The position numbers and the translations under genes are program-made. Under the pieces are notes generated by a model that had not been told where the DNA came from, made no database searches, and worked only from the letters and a program-made list of their open reading frames with translations. From positions 3,187,131 to 3,251,130 of the forward strand of contig NC_030381.2 in assembly GCF_001625215.2 (NCBI RefSeq): a stretch of 64,000 nucleotides of DNA, in the 5' to 3' direction. Of the stretch, positions 23,939 through 35,738 are shown one piece after another. Source of the DNA: Daucus carota subsp. sativus (taxonomy: Eukaryota; Streptophyta; Magnoliopsida; Apiales; Apiaceae). Within the stretch, counting starts at the first letter, position 1. Every line of letters starts with the position of its first letter.

Positions 23939-25282
23939 GTTTATATGCGATTCTAATAAGATATTAATTATTATATATTAATATAAAAATTTTATTATCC
24001 CATTTTTGATCACTCAATGTAATAACAGTACTATACCACAAAATTTATGGATATATGTAAACAAGCAAATTAGCTAAAATATCTTTGTTCTTTTCTTTTT
24101 TGAAAAGTTTGATATTGCCAAATACAAAATTTTACAACATTATTTGGTGAGATTTACTTAGATTAATAGTTTTGTTGATTAATTCACAACACCAAAATCA
24201 TAATAAACTAAGGTCATTTTTAACAATTTAAAAAGCCTTTCATTTTCTTAATATCGGTTAAAACCAACATTGCCGTGAATAAAAATACTAAATGATAAAT
24301 ATTTGGTATAGTTGATACATTAATATACGTGCAGAAATGAATGTATATACAAATTTCACTAGAAGATCATATCCATAGTGGCATCACTCGTTAGCCTTAT
24401 AGATATCAATACAAGGACTCACACGTATTTGAAAAAACAACTTGTATCTAAGTTGTACTTCTGAGCAGCTTTGGTTGGGCTGATTTGCCAAGTTACCTTT
24501 CGAAACTTCTTGATTCCGAAGTTATATTTTCCTTGGGCATTCCATAACAGCAACATTCCAAAGACTCGAAGACAGAAAAAATTGCAGACCTTGCAACTGG
24601 GAATCACTGCCTTTATTATCTCCGCTGCTGTTATCGGCCTCTTGAATTCTTTTTACAGTATGTCTTACAGTATTTTTGGGCAACTAATCATCGGCAAGAA
24701 CAATTTGTGCTCGACAAACACTGATTTACTGAGATATGATGGTATCCCTGACACCTGAGAGTTCAATATTTAGGAAGTCGGGTATCAGTTCGATAATTAA
24801 TACCTTACTATAGAATGCGGAACAGACAGTCTTAATGATCTATAAAGACTTATACCACACAAAATTGACAGAGCAAAACATGACCATTTACATTACAGTA
24901 TGCAGAGTAAAATAATCAAATTTGTGAAAGAAACAAGGTAGTACGAACTATGAAGCAATAATCCAATTATTATGCAAAGAAACCCATACATAATCTTCTA
25001 GTGGAAGACTATCAACTTAACTGATACAAAATCTCATTCTCAAAAGCCGCTTTATCCGAAAACCAATGCAAAATATTACTTCACTCAGAATCTTCCTGTT
25101 ACAGGACTGATTAGACAAGAGTACAGAAATATGCCTGTGAGATAGAGGAAGAGAAAGGAAGGGAGGGATAGGCTTACTCATTTAGCTTACGAACATCATA
25201 TTAAATCATACTTCCTATGTTCTACAGTAGTATTGGTATAATTATTAAATCATATTAGTGTATAATATTTGCGTGCTATAAA
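23939..25282. other. Intergenic DNA, no gene recognised (copy 1)
   Basis: Contains overlapping opposite-strand open frames at 24471-24758 (+, 95 aa with a hydrophobic middle) and 24419-24607 (-). Neither shows a domain I know, a good splice context or independent support. 24150-24415 is shared with 7690-7926. The rest has no obvious signal. Confidence 0.4.
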
Positions 25283-25640
25283 AGTATTTGTATTTTTCTA
25301 CAAAAATATTGCATTATAAAATAATTTTCTACTGTATTAATATATGTTCCGCAGCAGTATAACGTAGTAATATGCATTTTTCTATAAAAATATTGCATTA
25401 TAAAATTGTTTTCTATTATGTTAATATATGTTCTGCATAGTAATTTGCATTTTACTACAAATGTATTGCATTATAAAATCATTTTCTATTATATTAATAT
25501 ATGTTCCGCAGTAGTATATGCATAATTTGTATTTTCCAACAATTTGTAAAATCATTTTTAATTATATTAATATATGTTCCGCAGCAGTATGACGTAGTAA
25601 TTTGTATTGAAGATCTTTAACAAATATTCTGCAGCAGTAC
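25283..25640. repeat. ~90-bp degenerate tandem repeat, about four copies (copy 1)
   Basis: Repeated phrases ATATTGCATTATAAAAT, TTTTCTA and TTAATATATGTTCCGCAG, each followed by CAGTAT and a GTAGTAAT or similar. Copies have drifted and vary in length. Repeated at 54112-54470. Confidence 0.8.
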
Positions 25641-25749
25641 AAGCCTATAAGTTATATGATTGAATTAATTATATAATTTTGGAAAGTTTACATTAATCAT
25701 GGAATTAAATATTGTCATAAAATTAAGAGGTTCTATGTGGAACCTGACC

Positions 25750-28740
25750 CTGTATATATATATATATAGTTATTGACATTGATTTTAGACGAAAAAGGAA
25801 ATTGTTTTTGTTTAAACTCTAATCAATTTGATTTTGTTTGTTTAAACTCTAATCAATTTGTTTCGTGACAAATTCATATGTCGCATTCTAGCTTTCTCAT
25901 CGGTATTACATTCAATCATACAGATTATTACAAACATCGTTAAGATATTCTATATTATGAATTATATATTTTGAACAAGCATCGTTAAGATTTTCATCTA
26001 TATTTTTTATTTCCTTAAAATTAATATATTTAACTAATCATCACTTGCTTGTACATTCATCTAACAATAAAATGTTTTATGTCTTCCATCACTAAGATCA
26101 CAAAAACATCCAACTTCGGCACCTAAACAAATGCTATATAACCCGGAAGAAAATTGGTCAATTATGAACCAGTGTTCCAAAATGCAGAATCCTGTTTTAA
26201 CACACACACAAGCTTATTATATACATTATACAGGTCAATAAATAAACAGACAAATACTAGAAATACTTCAAGTAACTTAATGGTTACTTGAACATCATCT
26301 ATTTTAAGTCTTTTGAGCCCTGATCTTACATAGGAATAAGAATAAGACAATATGGTTACTAGCAAATTAGCGGGCCTTAGATAATTGTTTTTCATCATTT
26401 TGGAGCATCATCTTCATTGTTTACTGCAAATCATCTTCCTTGTTTACTGCAAAGAAGAATGTGAAAATCAGTAACTTTCATACTAGAAAATATAATAAAT
26501 TTCAAGTACATTATAACTTAATTATAAGCATACCTTCACCATTTATGAGCCATCCGTCTCCCGGATATTATTAAACAAAACAATCTTTACGTGAATAAGA
26601 CTGTATTGGGTTTGTTTTATGGCAGGGTCGGCTAGGAGCTCAGCACAAAATTCTAGACACCTACATAGAGCTCGCTGAGGGAAGATGGAACTCATCCTTG
26701 TGCTTTGGAACAAGGTCGGAAATTCCTAGAGGTGGTGCCAGCCTCTAGGTTCTTTTACCTCGTCAGCTGCATAAACACAAACACTGAACACAGGGCACAG
26801 TGGACATATAATATATCTTAGAAAAATAAGGACGGAAATTTCATAATTTTGCATATATTGTAGGAAGTGTACATATAAAAACCAATTTTTTTGTTATACA
26901 AAAATCAAGCGAAAGGTGAGGAATACCATCTCGAGAAATGTTGGCATTTCTCTTTGTCCACTTGGTGCCAATTCTGGTAAAATTAATTTTATTCCTTGCC
27001 GACCTGACATAATAAATTACATATTCTACGCATTAATTAAAAAATTAACAATTATGAGAGTACTTCAATACTAATTTATGTCCTTTCAGATATCACAATA
27101 AATAAAGTTCATACAGAAACCTATAAACGTAAATGCACAGGCTACATACATAATTAATCACAAATTGCAAGATAGTGCCGCTTGGATGCATCCTCTCAGA
27201 GTGTTTTGAATTAAATAAATGTGATTCAACAATATATAACACAATAGTATCAACAATATCTGGATTCTTAATGCCCATTCATTGTTAATTTTCGAGACTG
27301 TTTGGTTTCCCTTTATTATCTCTATCCAACAAGCAATGGTATCTAATAACAATAGAAAGCTTTCCATAGACATACAGAAATCAAAAAGCAGTTTACTTTT
27401 CTAATTAACTTCTACATTATACTACGAGAAATAGGGTGCTCAAAACTAACACAAAATAGTATCACAATATCTGGATTCTTAATGCCCATCCATTGTTAAT
27501 TTTCAAGACTGTTTGGTTTCTCTTTATTATCTCTATCCACCAAGCAATGATCTCTTATAACAATAGAAAGCTAAAGTATTTCCATAGACATACAGAATCA
27601 AAAAAATAGTTTCCTTTTCTAATTAACTTCTACATTATACTACAAGAAAAAGGGTGCTCAAAACTAACACAAAATATTCCAATACAGCTAACCAACACAA
27701 TCACGATATGTTCAAAACAGACCACAATTACCAAAGGTCGTTCAAAACTAATCACAAATTACCCTGATCCAGTGACAAAATATTCCGATACAGCCAACCA
27801 ACACAATCAAGTGCACGATCAATCATAAATATTCCGATACAGCTAACCAACACAATCAAGGGCACGATCTACCAATTATCACATATATGTTCAAAACAGA
27901 CTACAATCATATGAGATTTAGCTAGTCAATTAAACAAGCTTTCATTACAGATCAGAATTTTACCCACCAGGAGAAGTTCTTAAGTGCACAATGTCATCAA
28001 TGTCGTCCTCATCATCAATCCACCCGTAACAAGGCCTGCGTCGTTTCCTTGGAATAGTTCCGCCTGGTGCTTGTGGAGGGAGGATGGCCAGGGAAAGCTC
28101 GGTGTTAGTATTACCGAGGTTGACATCTGAGCTGATAACAGGGGCCATAAGATTAACATCACGTCCACGGGACGCTTCCATACCTTCACCATGGAGAACA
28201 ACATTCTCATCATTCTATGTGTGTGGTGACTAATATCATATTACATTCTGCAATTTAAAATTTTGCTATCCTGACCTTTATGTAATAACATTGTTTCACC
28301 ATAAAGTCAATAAGATTGTATCATACAAATATTGGCGAGGCATAAACTCAACTTATTTTTCTTAAACGAGATGATAATTCTTATAGTGTACCTGTATTGT
28401 CAGAATTTTACCCACTAGAGGCAGCAATAGAACAAAGTTTTGTTTTTCTGGAGCATCTTCTTCATTGTTTACTGAAACAAAAAAAGCAAAATTAGCGAGT
28501 TTCATATCAGATAAATTAGCTATCAAACAATCGGAATTGAGAAATCTAGGGCTTAAAAACACGAAATATATACCTGTTTTTGGGCTTCGAAACGGATAAC
28601 ATAACGAATTTGAAACATCGATCCAGCGATTCAGCACTGAATTATGAATACACTCAAACACACACGATTATTATCGATCGACGCGGCGTGCCCTAGTCTA
28701 ATTGGGAAGCCGCCGCCTTAACCTGCACGAGGAGGAGTTT
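25750..28740 (-). pseudogene. Family R unit 6 (copy 1)
   Basis: Nearly full-length R unit on the minus strand. The first exon near 28570-28660 may read MFECIHNSVLNRWIDVSNSL..., followed by an exon encoding VNNEEDAPEKQNFVLL (about 28400-28470, acceptor TTTCAG, donor GTGG|GTAAAA). An extra exon block at 27960-28229 follows, then the duplicated NPDIVDT exon (27237-27446 and 27447-27650), the TKWTKRNANIS exon near 26930-27000, and later exons carrying stops (ATGAGGTAA near 26750; CATAAATGG near 26540). Close to unit 1 and unit 3 in sequence. Confidence 0.5.
27960..28229 (-). pseudogene. Extra exon block in R unit 6 (copy 1)
   Basis: Absent from the outer copy. After an acceptor ACATAG the minus strand is open through NDENVVLHGEGMEASRGRDV and NLMAPVISSDVNLGNTNTEL, then a PRKRRRPCYGWIDDEDDIDD segment, to HLRTSPG|G and the donor-like GG|GTAAAATTCTG. 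The block is bounded by direct copies of CAGAATTTTACCCAC (27952-27966 and 28410-28424), so both exons carry the same donor. PRKRRR resembles a nuclear-localisation patch. Phase does not match the preceding exon as I read it, so coding status is doubtful. Confidence 0.35.
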
Positions 28741-30298
28741 ACAGGTGATTTTATACCTAAAACATATGGGCTAGGGTTTCTTATGAATAATCTGAATGGG
28801 CTTTCTTTAAGTGATGGGCTAGGGTTTAATCTGAATAATCGGAATGGGCTTTTTTTAAGTGATGGACTGTTATTGTGATTGTTCATAAACACGTTTGACT
28901 GTTTTTATTTTGAATTAGATGATGGTGAAAAGCTTCGTGGCGATATATACTGATTTTCTTCACTAAATCATGGATCAAGTTCTCCGTAGTTTAAAAATTT
29001 TAAAAATGTTGAAAGTTTTGATATTTAAGCAAATTTATTTTAAAATATATGATGATAAGTCCATTTATAAAAAAAAAATTTAAATTTAAATTTTAATATT
29101 AAAATATGTATTATAGTCTCGGAAAAAAATATGATCATAGTCTCGGAAAAAAAAGTAAGTCTTTTTCTATATCAAAATATTTGAAATGAATTTTTAAATT
29201 CTAATTTGATATTTATTAATGTATGCAGTTTTTATTTTTGATATATTGAAAAAAGTAGTTTTGAAACTTTCCTCCAATATATCCGAAACTGAAAAAGGTA
29301 ATTTTTATTTTTGATATTTACAAAATTAAAAATATAATTCGAAACTTTCTTCCAATAATTTTGATACAGAAAAAGGTAGGTAGATTTAATTTTTGATATA
29401 CTGAAAATGATAGTTCTACAACTTGCTTCTAATATACCCGAAACTAAAAAAAGTAGTTTTTATTTTTGATATTTTTCATCCAAAAATTTCAGAAAATTGG
29501 AGGAAAAAAAGTAAGTTTTTTTCCATATCAAAATAATCGAAAAGAAATTTCAAATTCTGATTTGATATTTATTAAGTTAGTTTTTATTTTTGATATATAG
29601 AAAAATGATGTTTTGAAACTTTCCTTCAATATCCGAAATTGAAAATGGTGATTTTTATACAAAAAAAAAGTAATGTAGATAGGTAGATTTTATTTTTGAT
29701 ATTTTGAAAACGATAGTTCTAAAATTTACTTCCTCGCATAATCACAAATTCTGCTCCCTCGGAGTTAAGTCCAACCTGTGACCAAGGATACAAGTCTCCG
29801 CTTTTAATCTAGTTGAACCAACCCTTTCTGACAAAAGATGTATTTGATATGGGGCTAAAAATGCAAAAACCGAAACGAAAATGAGATATATTTGAGGCAT
29901 ATGGTCGAAAAGCTTGAACATGTTTGTAAGTTTTCTAAATTAGGGTGAGACTCTGTTATATATTTCTAAATTATAAAAAATCGTGTTTTTCATTTTTTTC
30001 CCCCAGTTTTTGGGCTGAGCGTGTATTATTTTTTCAAGAAAATTTCAAGTGCACAGTTTAAACTTTAAACCTCATTCATCTTTGTATCACCATCAAAATG
30101 AGATCATTCATCTTTTTATCACCATCATAATTAACTTTGGAAGATATAAAGTTCTCATATTGACTTGCATGGGAAACTGGGAGCTCATACTAAGACTCCT
30201 ATATCCGTCAGTAAAAACATTTTTCGGGAGCACATTATCAAAACAAATAAGCTGTTTGTTTATAATCTTAAATAACAATATTAGTTGTTATATTATCA
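28741..30298. other. AT-rich flank with a single 572-bp-type unit (copy 1)
   Basis: Homologous to 10641-13360 but with one 572-bp-type unit (about 29430-29995) instead of three, and TTTTTTCCCCC in place of the poly(C) tract. No coding signal. Confidence 0.6.
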
Positions 30299-30405
30299 TT
30301 TTTATCACAAGTTCCCAAACTGCTTGCAAGTTGGGAAAGTTTCCTGAAAAGGAATCTGTTCTGCTTTTCTTCCAAGTATTATATCACACTCTCATTCTTT
30401 CATTT

Positions 30406-30629
30406 TCATGTCAGCAATAACAATGGAAAATATGCTTTGGCAATACTGATACCATTCAAGCTGAGGTGTACCAGAGTAGATAAATTCAATAACCAACCAA
30501 ATATGCCACCTTGTAGAATACCAGTGTGGCCGAGATTAAGCTGCTGTAATTTGAAAAGATTACCAAGCTGATGTTGAATGGCTCCAGAAAAAAGGTTATC
30601 AAAGATCGAGGTATGTGAAGCTGGTGAAA
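30406..30629 (-). pseudogene. LRR receptor-like protein fragment (copy 2)
   Basis: Same remnant as at 13466-13689, including the 2-nt loss after TYLDL and the TGA after LLLLT. One difference from copy 1 is TTCAAG for ATTAAG at 30454-30460. Confidence 0.75.
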
Positions 30630-30926
30630 GAAGGAATGAAAAAAAAATAAAAAACTTTAAAATTGCAAATTTAAACTTTTACATTAAAGATAACACATTT
30701 GTCTAAAAGTTGAGAACCAAATGAATAGCAGCTTATACAATATCTTAATCAAGACAAGACAATTTTTGTCCACCATTATCCTACAATTTGCAAAGCCTCA
30801 AAGGCTGCTCACACTAAAAGAAGTCCCAAAACATTTCATAAATTTTTAAGTTAAAGTAGTTGAAGTACATCCTCTGTTTTCTCTGAGCAAACATCATCTT
30901 TTGTATTTGGATTTTAAAGGTGTGCT

Positions 30927-31180
30927 CTATCTCTCGCTTTCACAGAGCATTTCTCTCAGTAATACAACGGCCTCCATAACAGAAAATTCTTTCATCCATT
31001 TGGCCACCCCTTCGCCAAATTTGTCTGCCCAATATATTTCGGATCAATGGCCATAAAAATCTTTACGCAACTCCTAAAACCATCTTCGAAGGCCTCTTTT
31101 ATTTTTTTGTTTCTCAACAGCTCAATTGTTGGCCCTGTCGAGTGACGCCAATGCAAGAACATCCTTGAAAGCTCACAGGC
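30927..31180 (-). pseudogene. Unidentified exon-like block with frameshift (copy 2)
   Basis: Same as 13986-14239, with the same GGGG shift. No change that would repair or further damage it is seen. Confidence 0.45.
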
Positions 31181-31793
31181 CTAGAACTGAAAACAATCTT
31201 ATAAATAAAAAGATATTCTTTAAAACATTAAACTTTATCTCTACAAGAATAGTCTATATCTATGTGTAATCACAATTTATTACGATTACGAACTAACAAT
31301 ATATAAGCAGACAAACTTAGGCACATCGTCATAGAATGAACAACAAAGTTATACAACTTATTTAAAAACATCAGTTGGGAAAAGCAGTATAAAGAGGTAG
31401 AGACTTGGTGGCCTCAGATAAAGGACGTTGTGCGAATATAACCTGGCTTTCTACTTGCTGGCACCATAGTGGTGAATTGAGCCATTTCTCACCAAAATCT
31501 TACTTGCAAATTTGCTAGCTATTAATACATTTAATGGTTGAATATTCTTTATTAGATTGTATTCTAATAATTAACTTGTGTTTTATCCTTTATTATACAT
31601 AAAGATATATAATATTTAGAAGTAATTTCTGAAAATTCCATTGACTCCTGTTTCACACTGTGCCCACTTACAGGACTTGTTCTAGGGAAAGTGACTTGTG
31701 CCTCCAAGCATTTCAAGCTCAAACTGTGAAGCCCAAATAATATAGCAGGCAAGTAGCTTACTATATGTAGCAGTAAAGACAAAGACAATGCTA

Positions 31794-32871
31794 CTATGCC
31801 GGAAAAAATTGCAAGGGCACTCGCAAAGGATCAGATATACCTAATGCAGAATAACCCGAAGGAGGAAGTTCATTATTCACCTCGATACTCAGTTAACAGT
31901 TTTTAACTTATAGAAAACCAACAACTTCAAGCAGAAAAAGATCAGGTAGAGCAATAGTAGCTAGTTGATGCAAAAATTAAATGCCTCAAAGAGTCTGATA
32001 CGAAGTTAGTTAAGTGTATGGCTGTGTGCATATGTGGAGAGAGTTACCATAGCATATAGCAAGGATAAAGAAGCTTATCAATTCATTCTATCAAGCAATA
32101 ATAATTCAGCTTACCTGAATTCATAAGCGGAAGTACAAAGAAAAGTTCAGAGAGTCCCACGAGAGAATGAATCGTGTCTGAACTGATTGCCCATACAAGA
32201 TCTCCCTGAAAAGAAGATTGAAGTCCGAGAAATGACACAATAAATGAGAAGATTTCTATCATAAATCACAAGTGCTTGTAAAATAAAATTGCATGTGGAA
32301 TGACTAAGCTGCAACTACGTATTACCTTGAGCTGCAAAAACATTTCATATGTGAATACAAGAAACAAATGACAACTATTATTAGCAAGGCATGAACACAC
32401 AAGTCCCCTTAAAATAAGTTGAAAAAAATAATCACCACCTGTGGAATGTAACGATGGCTCTTGCGCTTAGGTTGGTGAACTGCTGCTGAGGAGCAGTCAC
32501 TTAGAACAGTCTCCACTTGCGCTGGAGGTTTGTTTTTGAGCATACAGCTGGATGCCTGGATTTTCCTCACCTTTCCTTGCCTCTGTCAAATCTAAGACTT
32601 CATCCTAATCATCACCGATTAAAAAATCAAAATCCACGATAAATTAAGCATCAAAACCCTAATGAAACACAGACACCAATTCAAATACACATAGAAATTG
32701 ATAAAGACAACGAACTGCGCATACATAAAAATCTGCTGCTATGCTCTCCGGATAAATCAGAAGGAGATAACTGCCCACGACTATGATCATATAACATAAA
32801 TCAACCCTGAAAATCAGCAAGAATAACATACATACCCGCTTTGACCCTCTAGCTGAATCCGTCATATTCAT
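31794..32871 (-). CDS. Small multi-exon gene model (copy 2)
   Basis: Exons at 32871-32836, 32582-32439, 32331-32326 (optional), 32205-32115 and 31840-31794. Splice sites, phases and encoded residues are as in copy 1; the differences noted (32019, 32600) fall in introns. A TATA box lies upstream at 33122-33115. Confidence 0.45.
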
Positions 32872-33114
32872 GCCGATCGGCTTTCCCCGGTGTGAAAAGA
32901 TTGTCCAGAGAAGGCCATTTATAAGTAAATCTCTGAGGAGGCACAGAGACCTCAGTTACGGAGCGGGTAACTGAAGTGCCTGTCCAAGTCCCAGGCTGAA
33001 CATAACCGCTAGGCAAGCTGAGAGAAAATATAAAAGAAATAGCCAAAAGTGCAGAGAGCAGGGATTTTGATTCAAGAGCGTAAAGAGCGCCACGTAAGAC
33101 GCCCGAGATTTTGC

Positions 33115-33122
33115 TTTATATA
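33115..33122 (-). promoter_or_regulatory. TATA box of the small gene (copy 2)
   Basis: TATATAAA on the minus strand, same spacing to the proposed ATG as in copy 1. Confidence 0.4.
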
Positions 33123-33240
33123 GATATAAGATTTGACATTCTTTAGTATAAAACTTTAAAAATAATATTAATTACATATACGTCAAGTGAGTAGCATGTA
33201 AACTATGAATTTTTTTTACAAAGTGCTGAATCGATCCTCT

Positions 33241-33791
33241 GTCATCACACAAACGTATTATATACATTATATAGGTAAATAAATAAACAGACAAATATAA
33301 AAACTACTTGAGTAACTTAGATTTTAAGTCTTTTGAGCATTGATGTTACATAGAAATAAGAATAAGACAATATGGTAAGGAATACATTGGTAGGTTCAAC
33401 TACTTGGAAAAAAATCATCTACATTGCCAGCTTTTAACTTAGTTCTTGCAATTTCAAAAGTTCCCGATATGTCGCGTTGCTTTATCTTCAACGAAATAAC
33501 CAAGTAGACAAGCAGCAGCTTCTTAATAGCAGATAAGTAGCAGATTAGCCAGCCTTAGTTACTGTTTTCCATCTTTTTGGAGCATCATCTTCATTGTTTA
33601 CTGCAAGAAGAAATTTGAAAACCAGTGAATTGAATACTAGAAAACTTAATAGATTTTCAAGTACATTATAACTATATAACAAGCATACCTTCACCATCTC
33701 AGAGCCATACGTATCCTGGATATTAAACAAGATAATCTTCACGTGAAAAAGATTGTACTGAGTTTGTTTTACAATACCTCAAAGTGTGTAC
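33241..33791 (-). pseudogene. Family R unit 4, 3' part (copy 2)
   Basis: Same remnant as 16300-16850, with the VNNEDDAPKRWKTVTKAG exon and the preceding exon carrying an out-of-phase stop. Confidence 0.45.
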
Positions 33792-34015
33792 GAAAACATA
33801 CCTTTAAAAAGAAGTAAAGATATATCACAAACTAATAACTTTCAACCAAACTATACAATATACTACGACAGAAAGTTTAATATTCCCTCTGTCCCGGTTA
33901 CATTTTAACCGACTTTGACTTTTTAACACGTATATTGAGATGCAAAAAAATAATATCTACACTGAATAAAAAAATTCAATTCTTATACCAAATAATAGTT
34001 TAGATTCTAAACGTT

Positions 34016-34089
34016 TAATCTTGTTACAGCTCCTTTTCCAAATGAGTTATTAATGTCATTCATAGCTGCTTCCAATGCTTTAATTTCGC
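34016..34089 (-). pseudogene. RecA exon fragment (copy 2)
   Basis: Identical in translation to 17075-17148: acceptor, KALEAAMNDINNSFGKGAVT, then divergence into a stop. Confidence 0.7.
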
Positions 34090-34423
34090 CTGTAAAAAAA
34101 TATTTACATCAAATATGGACATTAGATTAGTTTTGATTATGGCGCATGAAATAAATTGTAACATTCCTCATTTCCACATTGTTTGACTTATGAGCTAATT
34201 TATTTTTAGACATCCATCTTCTTCTTGAATTGTATAATATCCTATCAAGTTGATTAATCCAAGAACTGTAGTCTGTAGGTGTTTCCCGTAAGAACCTGAG
34301 GCATATTTGACATCTTACGTTCTTTCCTAATCACGGTGCTTCTTAAAGAATAATATTACCTGACAAGATTATGAAACTCAGAAAGTAAAGCACCGCATAT
34401 TATATCACTATTTAAGGACTCAC

Positions 34424-34526
34424 CTTCTTTCAAAACTCCACCCAGCTCTATCAATTTAGGGTATAATATATGATGAATGCAATCCCTGTTTACGACTCCT
34501 AATAATAATAACAATGCCGATGCCTT
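34424..34526 (-). pseudogene. Unidentified exon-like block (copy 2)
   Basis: Same 34-codon block as 17483-17585 (VVNRDCIHHILYPKLIELGG) with the same splice borders. Confidence 0.35.
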
Positions 34527-34895
34527 CTACACCAAGAGTGTGGGATAGTTCATATATAGGAAGTGAATCATATACAGTGAATCCAATTCCGTACATATCA
34601 GACTACTTCAGATAAACTGGCACAAGCACGGATATAGTTGCAACTTTATCATTGGAGTACTTTTAACTAAATCATCCCTTGCACTATAAGTCATAATAAC
34701 AAATTACTTGCCAACAACTTAGAATCTCCAGAATGCACCATTCCAAATAACTAAAATAAGAGCAAAATTATATACTTCAACAACTAATTAACGACCAAAA
34801 AATTATGGCTAGGAACAGAACACAGTAAACAGAATACACAAAATAACATATATATATCACATTTCCACAATAACAATTAACATAAGCTGATTACA

Positions 34896-35093
34896 TTACC
34901 GTAAAAAAACACATAAAACCCTTCCCACCTCTAATATACTTCTACTTCTATCCCTGTCAAACACCTCAAATGTTCTTCGCATATAATTCCTACATTTTTT
35001 GCTATAAATTACCCCTACAGCACGACGAAGATGCCCGGCCTGTGATCGCATAATTGGGACCGTGTATTGGGACGAGGATGAAAAGAACATCAT
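34896..35093 (-). CDS. Hypothetical 65-aa ORF (copy 2)
   Basis: Identical translation to 17955-18152; no family recognised. Confidence 0.15.
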   Translation of the reverse strand: MMFFSSSSQYTVPIMRSQAGHLRRAVGVIYSKKCRNYMRRTFEVFDRDRSRSILEVGRVLCVFLR

Positions 35094-35738
35094 CGGTGTG
35101 TATCAGTTTCTTTCAGACAAAAGTGGAAGCGTTAAGCTCCTTTAATAGGTCTTAGCAGAAATGTAATTAAAAAATAACTGGGGTATACTTGTCATTTCAC
35201 AAGTATTATTTAGGCATATTTTTCCCGTGGTTGGCTTATTATATATAGAAGTAGATTGTTCTCGCCAATTCAGTGGTGCGGATAAAAATGTTTGATTCTT
35301 CTACATACATACCAAAATTTAATATTTTTATATTAATTCCCTAATTTTTCTAAATTAATATATTTATCAATTCACAGTTTCTAAATTAATATATTTATAA
35401 ATTTCTTGTACATTAATCAATACTATGTTCTCTGTTCTTCCACCAATAACTTCACGAAAACATTAACTTTGGCACCTAAGCAAATCCTACAGAAAACTGG
35501 TAAACTAAGAAAAATCATACCAAAGTACAGACTCGATCTTGGGTTAACCAACACGTATTATATACATCGTTTAGCTCAATAAATGAATAGACAAATATAA
35601 AAACTACTTCAAGTAACTTGCATGTGCTGAACATCATCGATTTTAAGTCTTTTGAGCCCTGATTTTACATGGGAATAAGTATAAGACAATATTGTAAAGA
35701 ATACATATGCAGAACTGCATGGAAGAAGGTTATCACCT

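Larger units (their letters stand above)
13361..30298. repeat. 16.94-kb tandem unit, copy 1
   Basis: The whole segment recurs head to tail at 30299-59129 (offset 16,940-16,942) and from 59130 onward. By eye the copies differ at scattered single positions, for example 13514, 15078, 15660, 18588 and 21648, plus length changes in A runs. Copy 1 has the empty target site of the retrotransposon found in copy 2. Boundaries are set at the point where divergence drops sharply (about 13361) and its homologues at 30299 and 59130; any phase of a tandem repeat is equivalent. Confidence 0.95.

Noticed and set aside
24419..24758. Overlapping 95-aa (+) and 62-aa (-) ORFs (also at 53246-53585)
   Set aside because: No recognised domain, no splice or promoter context, opposite strands overlap; kept only as a note in the region entry.
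27960..28229. Confident protein-coding exon
   Set aside because: Phase with the preceding R exon does not match and a nearby frame has a stop; reported as doubtful instead.
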